Of a DNA stretch of 64,000 bases, positions 54,579 to 64,000 are shown one piece after another. Where the stretch lies: NCBI GenBank assembly GCA_009801085.1, contig VNWV01000003.1:2418001-2482000 (forward strand). Reading direction: 5' to 3'. Below the pieces are notes generated by a model that worked only from the letters and a program-made list of their open reading frames with translations, did no database searches and was not told the origin of the DNA. Within the stretch, counting starts at the first letter, position 1; the number at the start of each line of letters is the position of its first letter. Source of the DNA: Lasiodiplodia sp. COLG20. Taxonomy: Eukaryota > Ascomycota > Dothideomycetes > Botryosphaeriales > Botryosphaeriaceae. Position numbers and translations under genes: made by a program.

Positions 54579-55115
54579 TTTGATTGGCCATCAAACCGGA
54601 GACGAGCGCGACCGCATTTAAGAACAGGCTTTCGTTTGCCTTTTAATGGGCTGCTGGGTTTAGCCTCAGGCGGGCACCCTTGCTTGGCATGTTGGGGGCC
54701 GTTGGCTGTGCGTAATCCCATACCCACCACAATGAACGGTGTGCAGGTGACTGTCTGAGACAGTAGTAGAAGCGGGCAGATCATCACATTCCTGGCCAGT
54801 TAACAGATGGCTCACTAAAAAGCAGGCGATGCGGCTGTGTGGGTGTGCTTGGGGCTGAGTTGAGCTTATATTTAGGCAGCACTAACGGAATGGAGCGATC
54901 CTAGCCCAAAGCGGTTGCTAGCCTAAGCAGACCGATGCAATCCGATCAGCGCGCTGGGCTTGACCGTGGTCGCACATGCTGGTCTGGCCACTCAAGAATT
55001 CAGCCTTGCGGGCGGCCGCCCTTCACGGCCGCACTTTATTAATGTAGCGCCGCGCAGGGGCGCGGCTGATCGCCTTGACCCATGCTCTTTCCCGTCGTTA
55101 CGTCAGATCTTCAAC
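54579..55115. promoter_or_regulatory. Bidirectional promoter of two membrane-protein genes
   Basis: 537 bp between divergent start codons. A second, in-frame ATG far upstream at 54960 would extend the right-hand gene by 52 residues with no membrane or domain sense, so I treat this as leader. Confidence 0.5.
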
Positions 55116-56499
55116 ATGGAGGAAATTCCTCTGGAGAGTCCCTCATCCTCAGCACAAGGCTTCAAGCCATCGCGGAGATCCACAAGGTCGATTGTCAAGA
55201 GACTGGTTCCACCACTGGCTCCGACGGTTGCGCTTCTCTTGCTTTGCCTTGTTCTGGGCACTCCCATGATCTTGGTTATCCTTCCAAGCCTTCCTGGTGT
55301 TAGCAAAGTCGGAGAGTGCGTAGACGGGGATTTCAGAACCGCCAGTATCAATCACCCCTTCGAAGTCCGGAGTGTGTTTGCAGTTTCGCTCGGATTTGGA
55401 TCATTTGAGTTTGCCGTCGCCAGGGTCATCGATATCACGTTTGATCTGGTCGTGGGCCGCGGAGGCCAAGCCTTTCTTGCTTACCTTACGTATCCCGTCT
55501 TCACCAAAGTCCTTCTTTGTTCCATGGAGACCCGGTCCGCATCGTACGGCTACTTTTCTGCTATCGCATTCGATACGGTCTCACTTTCGACAATGTCACA
55601 AATGTCAAAAGAAATGAGCCGCCGGAACAAAGGGAAAAGAGATATCAAACACGTCTTCGTTTGCCTTGGCCTCTTGGTCGCATGTCTTTACGTCCTTGCA
55701 TTTCCCACCCTCGCAAGCGCCGTCACGGGTTACAGCGCCTCGCATGAGCCACGAGTGACTCTGAGAGGTAGCCCAAACTCTACAGCCGCTCTGGAAGGAT
55801 TCGTAGAGTGCGAGTATGTTATTGAGGACGGAGATCGACTGGAAGGTGGTGTGAAGAACAAATGCATTACATCAAACAACCCGGTAATTGATGCAGTATG
55901 GAATTGTAAGCTCACGATGTTATTGCCTATGGCTGAAAGTTTCCGTTGACGACTACGCAGATACTTACATGGTTGAAATCGGTGTCTTCAACCAGACAAA
56001 CTCCAGTCGGTTCAACGACACAGACCTTGAGGCACCCCCACTCAACATCTCGGCTATGCCAGTATTCGAGTATCAAGGACAGCTTTACAACACTACTTAT
56101 CTGCAACAGAATGGTTACTGCGAACCAGTGAAGAACCACTACAAATGGGGATTCTCATATCTCTTGCTGTTCATCATGGCAGTCTTGACCTATACCTGGG
56201 CTGTTATCCTCGTTGCGTTGCAGCTTTACGTGGACAAAAAAGGCCGGCTTACCAGAGCTCGCCATGGACTGGGTCTGTATCGAGCTGTTCTCGACCTGTC
56301 CTGGGCGATCCGTGGAGAACTCGGCGAAGAATCTCAGTTTCTTCCTAACGAAACGTTAGAGAAACGTTTGGCAGAAGCAAACGAGGGAATTCGGTATCAG
56401 GTCATAGCGCCTACTCAAAGGGAAACGGAGCCAAATATGGTAGCAGGAAACACATCGCGCTCTCCCTTGATGCGACCAAGACGACTGTCCATAGAGTAG
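55116..56499 (+). CDS. Fungal membrane protein, unknown function
   Basis: Two exons (55116-55905, 55961-56499) give 442 aa. The 55-nt intron joins DAVWN to YTYMVEIGVFNQ. Hydrophobic segments are LAPTVALLLLCLVLGTPMIL near residue 40, a possible amphipathic region around 90-140, VFVCLGLLVACLYVLAF near 190 and SYLLLFIMAVLTYTWAVILVAL near 340. Between the last two lies a loop of about 130 residues with several Asn-X-Ser/Thr sites (NSTAAL, NQTNSS, NDTD, NISAM, NTTY) and Cys residues, so it is probably extracellular. The C-terminus is cytosolic and basic. I know this as a common lineage-specific ascomycete type without an assigned function. The paired, divergent layout with the previous gene suggests co-expression. 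Confidence 0.75.
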
Positions 56500-57431
56500 G
56501 ATTCCGTTTAGTAACATGCCTAGCAACCACCTACCCAGATCATTAGAGTGGAAAAAAGAAGAAGAAGAAAAGACTGAATTTCAATGACGGTTTAGCGATG
56601 GGCGGGTTAAATTTGGGCGGCGTTTTCCTGCGGCAAGACGACCACGACTCCGACAATGCGGATCATCAACAAGCGAATCGGTTCATGAGTCGACACTGGG
56701 CGATCTCCCGAGAATTTGGGCGTGAAGGAACCGGGTTCGGTAGCTGTGAACGACGACTGCTCGACTTCACTGATGTTTGCCAACTTTCTGTGGCGTTGTA
56801 GCGACTCCTCGCAATTTGGACACGAATATAAATGAAACCTGATTAGTGGAAAGTTTTCAGTGAAGTTGAAGAGGCCCCTTTTTTACGATTAACCTTGTTG
56901 ATCCTGGATCTGTTTGAACGACAGAGCTGCAGCGAATTGCGGGCCATCCACATGTTCTCTGAGAAGGTTGTGGAGCTCACCGCTCTGAATGCCGCGAGTC
57001 AGGAGCAACAGCCGCTCCGAGCGTGGTGTATCGACCTGACGGCGGCCTCGGCGGCGAAAACTCACAACAGCAAGCCTTGCGGCTTTTGTTTTTCCAACTG
57101 GTACCCCTCACGTTACTTGGGCGCGGAGATTCCCGGCCACCTGATGGCGTTGGTGGTGCAGAGCAACAAAGCCTCGCATTGCTGCCTGCAATTTGGCATG
57201 GGGGCTGCAAGGTTCGATTGGTGGGAGGCCCTGTTGGGGGCCAACTCCACAGCCTTCGGGAGCCGGGACGATGGAGACCGCAACGCTTCGGCCAATGCGC
57301 GCGTACCTGCTTGGCAACGGTAATGACGATCGCCTTTCTGTGCTGTTAAAACAGCGTCGCGTCCGCGCGCGCGGGTAACCCTGCTCCTCCGCACCCATCG
57401 CCAAACGCCCATCATAAGGCGCCGGGTAGCT
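56500..57431. other. Intergenic region
   Basis: Begins with a purine-rich stretch (GAAGAAGAAG near 56555). The GC-rich part after 56900 contains chance ORFs on both strands. It holds the promoter of the gene at 57432. Confidence 0.45.
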
Positions 57432-59322
57432 ATGATCCGCATGCGGGGACTGACGTGCCTACTAAGCCTCTCGGCCCCGGCATGGGCTTCGTCCAACTCC
57501 CCATGGGGCATGGCCTTCAACAACGATGGCAGTGAGTGCCTGCTCTCCCTTCGCTGCGACATCGACGCTGACGTTCCCTGAGCCGGACCTGATGGGCCAT
57601 GGGCCTATATCATCGCCCCAGTCGACGCTCCGAGTCAGACGCTCGGCTTCTACCCGTCCATGATCGAGATGCCCATGATGGTCAACGCCACGGCCTGCCA
57701 AGCCCAATCAGCTCAATGCGTCATGCCCACCATCACGGCATGGACTGGTTCCGCCGCCCACGATCTCTACCTCAACGAGACCAGTGATGAATTTGACCCG
57801 TCCGAGTGGGAAGACGTCCATGGCGGTTACGTGACCGATCTAATGTCGCTGCAAGGCAGCTTGCGTTATACCACCCAGCGCCTCAGCCTCGGAACAGTTG
57901 ATCTTGACGGTATTGCCATGTCTGTCGCCGACAATGTGACTGCCAGCTTCCCGAATGGAGATTGGTACACCGTTGGCATCGGTTATGTATTTGCCCCCAG
58001 AGCTCGGTAGTTGGGAGATTTGCTGACCATTGCAGTTATCTTTATATGGTGGTTCAACTTTCACTTACGATATACCCTCGGGTACTCGGACATTGTCCCT
58101 CCAGCTTGCCCTCGGCTGGTCGAAAGGTGCCTATGCTTCAATGAGTTTCGGACTCCACATGGGATCTGTCATGCACAAGATTAGCGGCAAACTATTTTGG
58201 GGTGGTTACGACCGAGCCCGCTGCATCAGCGAGCCCATCACCGTCGAGTCCAACTCAACCTTTTCCCTCGCCGACATCTCCATCGGCGTGGCCTCAGGCG
58301 GCTCCGCCTTCCTGAACAACACCTCCAGCGCAACCGAAATCGACGGCCTGCTGCAGACCAACGGCTCCGACAGCAGCACCAGCCTCCCGCTGACCGCGCA
58401 GCCCGACCCTGGCGTGCCGTACATGTACCTCCCAGGCGCGACCTGCGACGCCATAGCCGGCTACCTGCCCGTGACGTACGACGCCGGGCTCGCCCTGTAC
58501 CGCTGGAACACGTCCGCCCCGGAGTACGAGGACATCATCAACTCGCCGCACCACCTGTCCTTCCACTTCCACACGTCAGGCACGTCGGGCGCGACGCAGT
58601 CCATCGCCATCCCCTTCGCGCTGCTCAACCTGACCCTCGACTACCCCATCACCAGCGACCCGACGCCATATTTCCCGTGCCGGCCCTACTCCCCGTCCGA
58701 CACCTCGAACCCGGCCGCCGTCGTGCTCGGCCGCGCCTTCCTGCAGGGCGCCCACTTCGCCCAGAACTGGCACACCGGAAGCGTCTGGCTAGCGCAGGCT
58801 CCGGGGCCTGGATACGTCGACGAAGACCTCAAGACCATCCAGGAGACCGACAAGAGTCTGACGCCGCTGCCCAACGCCCAGGCCTGGAACGAGACGTGGG
58901 CAGATGTGTTGACGCCGCTGAACGGGAGCACGACGGGCGACAGCACGAGCGGCGGTGGGACCGGGTCGGGCAGCGAGAGCGATTCGGGATCGGGGAATAG
59001 TGGAAGCAGCGAGAGCAGCGAGGGCAGCGATTCGGGGCTGTCGACGGGGGCGAAGGCAGGCATCGGTGTCGGCGTGGCGGTGGGCGGTATCGCGCTGCTC
59101 GGCTTGGCAGGAGCGCTCCTGCTCCGGAGAAGGAGAAGGGAAGGCGCGGAGGACCCGAGGCCCGGCGCGACGGAACTGCCGGAGGAGCGGTCAATGGGCT
59201 ACGCGGCGGTGCCGCCGCGTGAGCTGGGGGGCGCGGAGATACAGGAGCTGCCCGCGGATAATGCGATCAAGGAGTTGCAGAGCCACCAGAAACCGCACGA
59301 GTTGCCTGCGAGGTATGCATAA
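57432..59322 (+). CDS. Membrane-anchored pepsin-fold protein, probably inactive
   Basis: Three exons (57432-57531, 57583-57986, 58036-59322) give 596 aa; introns are 51 and 49 nt. The order is: signal peptide (1-20); a pepsin-like ectodomain of about 430 residues with many glycosylation sites; a Gly/Ser-rich linker; one transmembrane helix (GIGVGVAVGGIALLGLAGALLL); and a basic cytosolic tail starting RRRRR. The fold is recognised by LFWGGYDRARC (FGGVD-type), the hydrophobic-rich LPLTAQPDPGVPYMYLPGATCDAI and FLQGAHFAQNWHTGSVWLAQ. Active pepsins have DTG and DTG/DSG at two places. Here the matching spots read QTLGFYPS and VPYMYLPGATC, so no catalytic Asp motif is seen. Likely a pseudo-protease or sensor-like surface protein. 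A second ATG at 57441 is an alternative start. Confidence 0.75.
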
Positions 59323-60889
59323 TGTGTACAGTGGCTATGTATGATAAGCCTGTAATAGATAATGGCGTTACGTTCTGGAAGATTGTACATACACTGCCAG
59401 ACAAATGATAATAGATACCTTCTTGTTTGAAGTCTGCTGCTTGCTGTTCAGCTCTCATGCGCTGGCGCAACACCGTGGCTTGGAACTGATGCCAGGATGT
59501 TCAGCCGTGGGAAATTGCCTTGGGGGAATGCATTGATGAGCGGTCACATTGACAATACATCGCTTCCCATTTGCTGCAGAAGTCCTCGGCGTTGAATCGG
59601 GGTTTCAACGTCAATGCACATGCTCCGTCCCAAAGACAAACAAGACGAAGGATCTACAAGAAAGGAATTCTCGTCCGTGAATCGAGGGCCTCAGCTGGCC
59701 AAGTCGGCTTGGTCATCAGGAGAAGGGAATGTGTACGGATGGTGTCCCGCCGGATCGCCGGCAGTTCTCGCCGGACCATATGGGGAGGCCAAGAACCCTG
59801 TGAATAATGTGCGTGGCGGGAGTCTTCTCCAAGAACTTTCTGACCTAGTGTACCTTTTGTTTTGTTGCTGGCCTTTTGGCGAGAAGTCGCCTTGAAGAAA
59901 GAGGTATAGGTTCAAGTTTCAGGGGGATCAAGACCAATAAACCAGTAGAGAATAAAGACAGGGAAAGTGATGAGGCGGTTTATCCGAGAAGCGACTGACA
60001 GAATCCGAGCTCTGCATTAGGCAGCTGTCGGGTTGAGAAACGCACTTATTCAGAAAGCCGCTAAAGATCGCCGTTGTAGCAAGTGGGGTCGTGCTAGCTC
60101 GGCGCAGCAGGTGTCGCGGCTTGGGGCAGTGCTCAAGCTATGCCACGTTAGCTTGAACCCGAGATACTCAACTGGGCATCTTTTGTTTGGCTACACCACA
60201 GATCCTAGTCTACAGCCAAGTGTGAGAATCATTTGAAACAATGTGCCAAGCAACGAATCCGATCTTCTTTCGGTCTGGCCTCTGGTGGTCCATCAGGCCC
60301 TCCAAACTTATTGATAATCAAAACAACATAGCAACTTGTTCATGTCCAAGACGAAATGGCTCACCAACTAATCGAGTAAGCTGTGCGTCTCTGACATGCC
60401 TTTGTCAAGATGCTTTTGTGGATAGAGAAGTGAAAGGGGTCAACTTAAGCTGCGGGGTGTGCACTAGGATATTAAGGTGTTCCGTGAGCCACATGCCGCC
60501 ACCCGGCTTGGAACGCTCTCCTTTCCCATGAGAGACATCCGTGTCACCTAACAAACCAATAGGAAAGTCGAGGATATGTCTGACAAGAATTGCGGAGGGA
60601 AATGTGGGGAAGAATGACGTTCGCTGTTCTCGGTTTGGGCTGCGAATGTTGAATGCGAGATACGAACCGCATATCCCTCAAATGCCTTCGTTCCTACTGG
60701 TCGGCGTTCCGATGCGACGTACTCGTGTCAAGCGTACTCGCACTTTCGTATACCCCTAGTGCAACAGCACTGCAAACCAACTTGGGCCTTTTAGAATATA
60801 TAAACGCTTATGGGCTGCATTCCGTTTCTAGAACAACAAGACAGTCCTTCTTTCAGTAACAGTACATTCACAATCCTCTTCTGCTAAAC
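59323..60889. other. Intergenic region with peroxygenase promoter
   Basis: 1.6 kb with only chance ORFs. The right end has the TATA box at 60797-60804. Nothing else is recognised. Confidence 0.5.
60797..60804 (+). promoter_or_regulatory. TATA box of the peroxygenase gene
   Basis: TATATAAA lies 86-93 bp upstream of the ATG at 60890. No comparable box lies closer. Confidence 0.55.
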
Positions 60890-61878
60890 ATGAAGTTGTC
60901 TCTCTTCACTAGCTCTCTAGCCTTTGCCCTGGCTTCTGCCCAGGGCTCAATCCACTCCTGGGCGCCCGGCGGGCCAAACGACTGTATGACCACAGACGAC
61001 CAACTTTCCAAAACCACGATGCTGATATCGCACAGTTCGAGGTCCTTGCCCCATGATGAACACTTTGGCAAACCACGGCTTTCTTCCACACGATGGTAGG
61101 AACATCACAAAGTCGAACGCCATTCATGCGCTGTCGACTGCGCTCCACTTCGACGTAACCCTGGCGGGCATCATGTGGGACCAGGCTATCATTGCCAACC
61201 CAGAGCCTAACGCTACGTTCTTCACTCTGTAAGGAGCTTCGAATACTGTTTTGCTTTGTCAAAGCTAACGGATTATTTTCAAGTGATAATCTCAACCGAC
61301 ACAACGTGTTGGAGCACGACGCAAGTCTGAGGTGAGACAGCCCCGAGATAACAGTACTTTCAAAGTCCCTAACGACAATGGCAGCCGTTCGGATGCGCGC
61401 TTCGGCAACAACCACGTCTTCAACCAGACTATCTTCGACACGTCGAAGGTCTACTGGACGGAGCCTGTCCTCACCGCGCAGATGCTGGCCAACAGCAAGA
61501 TTGCGCGTCAAGTTGAATCCAGGGCCTTCAACCCGGACTACACCTTCACTTCAACCACAGAGGCCTTCAGTCTGGGAGAGGTTGCTGCCCCCTTTATTGT
61601 TTTCGGTGACCTTGAGTCTGCAACTGTGAACAGAACTTTTGTGGAGTATTTCTTCGGTAAGTCGAAGAGTCCCGATGGAGGTCATAAATCAACACTAACG
61701 CAAACCAGAGAACGAACGTCTTCCTAGCGAGCTCGGATGGGTCAAGAAGGCTGACGCAGTGAAGCTTGACGATATCATGAGGCTTTCGGAAATTGTCGGC
61801 AACGCCACGAGCCTCATTACCGGTGGTTCCGAAGCGTCTCATGCTAAGAGGCGTCGGGACTTGCACGCCGGACTCTAA
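60890..61878 (+). CDS. Secreted heme-thiolate peroxidase/unspecific peroxygenase
   Basis: Five exons (60890-60983, 61036-61228, 61284-61331, 61385-61656, 61709-61878) give 258 aa, the size of short-type UPOs. Introns are 52-55 nt. A signal peptide (1-18) precedes WAPGGPND. The first intron sits just before the heme-ligand motif; after splicing the frame reads FRGPCPMMNTLANHGFLPHDG, with Cys36 as axial thiolate. The third exon supplies EHDASLSR, which carries the catalytic Glu and the metal-site residues. Several N-glycosylation sites follow (NAT, NQT, NRT). UPOs use H2O2 to oxygenate aromatics and alkanes. All key residues are present, so it is probably active. No oxidase that would supply H2O2 is adjacent. 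Confidence 0.93.
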
Positions 61879-62661
61879 ACGCTGAATATGGATAGCGTGC
61901 CGGCTCGCAGCTGAAAGGAGCAACAACGCCTGAATACAGTTCTGTTAACTAAACTTCAATTTTACGTACCTCTTTTTGCGATAAGTTTGAGGTTCATCTG
62001 TGTACCATTACGTCCAAAGCATAGTTTGTCTACAGACTATTCTAGAATTCACACCTTCACTTCATCATTTGCATTTATACCTCCTTTGTGGGTGGGAGCG
62101 AATCATTGGAATTGTGTGATCAACAAGAGCCTCAGCTTAACCAAGTAAAGGGGGAAAAAAGTATACTGGCTATCGGCGGAGGCCATACAAAGCTGCACCT
62201 TCTCGAACCTCTACGTCAGAACCGAGAATCTCGGATTCTGGACGCCAAAGCTATCCTGCTAGGCTTATTTTCTAGCGCAGCAACGCTAAAAAGTAACATT
62301 ATATCAAATGATGTCTTATTTTTTAACACTTGTAGGAACAATAAGATTTAGCAGATACGGTTGACTCGTTAAATACGTTTATTTGTGCTTTTTTAACGTC
62401 TATCGGAATTTTCCAGCAGGTAAGCTGCCCGGTGTCCAATGTTTGGGAGACGTGTATATGTTACGAATATTCACGTTTTGTCTCTGCGATAAAATATCGT
62501 ACTTGATTCATCTGGCATGTGAACTGCGAAGAAACTGCCAAGACACCAATAACATTGCCATTCAGGGCTGGAAATATACTATCGTTCATAGACCGTGCTT
62601 ACCGCGCTTGTTTTACGAATTAACCGAGTGCCCCGGAACCAATAACGATCTTTTTCTTAGC
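61879..62661. other. Convergent AT-rich intergenic region
   Basis: 3' flanks of the peroxygenase and of the small secreted protein. AT-rich, with no supported ORF. A fragment of plus-strand ORF (62383-62889) overlaps the last exons of the next gene antisense and is a shadow. Confidence 0.5.
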
Positions 62662-63670
62662 TTAGTTGGCGGGGAAATGATCCGCGTTGATCTTGACGGA
62701 GCCAGTCCATGTCTTCCCGTTGTCGGAGGTAGTCAGCTTTCCGGATGCACCAGTGAGAGACAAGGTGTTGCCGAAAGACTTGTCAGCAGCACTGAGAGTG
62801 ATGGAAATGTTGGACCAAGCTGTGAGGTGAGCAGACTTAGCAAGCGGTTCCTTCCATGGCAGGAAACATGGGTCAAATGCTTACTGTAACCGCCGACACT
62901 ACCGCAGGTGTTCTGGTAGCACTCGTTGCTGGAATACAGGTAGGTCGGGAGCCAGCCGGCATCTGTAATTGGTTAGTGAGATGATAATATACGTGTCGCA
63001 AAGAAGGTCGTGCTCACTGTCTTCCTGCTGGCTGACGAGCTTGTCGCTGATCCAGACCTTCTGAGTGGTCTTCTTCGCAGACGTCGCGGTGACTGGTTGA
63101 TTGTCAGTAAAAGCCGGATAATATGAGGATGGAAGACGAGGGAACATACTTTCAAAGTCAATCCGCGTGCTCTTCGGCACCTCGACATAGGGTTGGGCGA
63201 CCTGGCCGGCTGCGAGGTACATAAGTTAGCAAATGCACTTTCGTACGACCCGGAGACAACACATACAAGCGAAGTAAGTCGAAGCGTCAACGCACCACTC
63301 ATCGTCGGCCGCTGGGCATCCTCTGTTTCATACGTCAGCGGGTGGCAGTCATTACGCGGAATGGAGTTGCTCACTGAGAGTCCTGGTCAGGAGACCAGTT
63401 CAGCAGGGGTTGAACAAGGGCAGTGTTCTCATCGGAGATGGAGTCCGAAACACCGATCCATAGCGACAGGAATGGGGGGTCGCTCTTGTCCTTCATCGTG
63501 GCATCGGATGGGACTGCAGGAGGCACAACCGACCAAGTAGCTTTGGTGATGTAGGCATTGCCGGTCGCGGGGCCAACAGTGAACATGTTACCGAATGCCC
63601 AAGCCGAGAAGTCGGCGGCCGAGGCACCTGCGGCCAGCGCAAGAACTGCTGCGGAAGTAGACTTGTACAT
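62662..63670 (-). CDS. Small secreted protein, unknown family
   Basis: Six exons (63670-63375, 63322-63267, 63209-63150, 63092-63018, 62962-62885, 62819-62662) give 240 aa, with four internal exons of only 56-78 nt. Introns are 52-65 nt, all GT-AG. A signal peptide (1-18) is followed by ADFSAWAFGNMFTVGP. Later parts have alternating hydrophobic residues (TKATWSVVPPAVP, FLSLWIGVSDS) and a Cys pair, ECYQNTCGSVGGY. The tail ends TWTGSVKINADHF. This looks like a beta-sandwich fold such as a lectin/glucanase-like or eqolisin-like protein, but I see no catalytic signature. It is convergent with the peroxygenase. Confidence 0.8.
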
Positions 63671-64000
63671 GTTGTATTTGCTTTTCTTTTTTCAAACGAG
63701 AGACAGGCAATGAGGGACTGAGTGGTGGTGCTGAAGCTCAAGGGAAGCGTCTCCCCCCTCCTTATGGGTGAAGCCAAGGGCATGGTGGGGCGATGTTTGT
63801 CACCGATCAGCTGTTTCAGAGCCGCACGGAAAAACTGGTACGAACGGAAGACTCCGAAGGACTGGAAGGCCTTTGGATGTTTCAAGTATTGTTTGGGCAG
63901 GTAATAGGAGATCGCCGGGATATCTCCCATGAGGCGAGGGGACGCAGGGGCCAAATTACAGGCTGTTCCCGTGGAGCCGAGCGCGGAAATTTTTCGTATT
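63671..64000. other. Upstream region of the small secreted protein gene
   Basis: Promoter side of the minus-strand gene starting at 63670. Pyrimidine-rich leader on the coding strand. An ORF on the minus strand (63493-63954) overlaps the gene out of frame and is not supported. Confidence 0.45.

Noticed and set aside
60241..60531. 96-codon plus-strand ORF with many Cys as a possible small secreted protein
   Set aside because: No signal peptide and no supporting promoter or splice signals.
1..64000. Search for tRNA and rRNA genes
   Set aside because: By eye I found no B-box-like GGTTCGANTCC with a matching cloverleaf and no rRNA-like conserved stretch; a tRNAscan run would settle it.

Overview
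The window is nuclear DNA of a filamentous ascomycete (Pezizomycotina). Almost every gene is split by short introns of about 44-90 nt with GT..CTNAC..AG signals. The families are typical of moulds: Zn2Cys6 regulators, CYP53 benzoate hydroxylase, a ferric reductase, an unspecific peroxygenase, and small secreted proteins. I rebuilt 24 complete genes by choosing splice sites that restore a continuous frame and the expected family sequence. In every case the exon lengths sum to a multiple of three. One further gene is present only as its last 21 codons at the left edge.

Left part (1-29.6 kb), mostly conserved functions: a Zn2Cys6 regulator (3.4-6.0), CYP53 benzoate 4-monooxygenase (7.5-9.2), a YEH/TGL1-type membrane lipase (10.4-12.8), PEX6 (13.8-18.4), a GT25-like Golgi glycosyltransferase (19.0-20.4), ATG6/VPS30 (21.5-23.0), an SCM3/HJURP-type CENP-A chaperone with added Myb and zinc-finger modules (23.3-26.6), an alcohol-acetyltransferase-like enzyme (27.0-28.7) and an isochorismatase-family hydrolase (29.0-29.6).

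Middle part (30.5-50.2 kb), metabolic and accessory: a ferric/cupric reductase whose last exon is 7 nt, a cysteine-synthase-type PLP enzyme fused to a rhodanese domain, then a likely catabolic cluster. The cluster holds an MFS transporter, a glutamine-synthetase-like ligase divergent from an aldehyde dehydrogenase, an SDR, two Zn2Cys6 regulators and a cytosolic, intronless isocitrate/isopropylmalate-dehydrogenase-like enzyme. Three of its promoters carry the same CCGCGG-cored palindromes, including three exact copies of CACCGCGGT. This suggests one local regulon. The enzyme set fits gamma-glutamylation of an amine or amino alcohol followed by two oxidations. The substrate is unknown and the pathway is an inference.

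Right part (51.4-64 kb), secreted and membrane proteins: a secreted Cys-rich protein, two divergently transcribed polytopic membrane proteins of unknown function, a membrane-anchored pepsin-fold protein without visible catalytic DTG/DSG motifs, a heme-thiolate peroxygenase and a small secreted protein of unknown family. I saw no tRNA, rRNA, CRISPR array or intact transposon.
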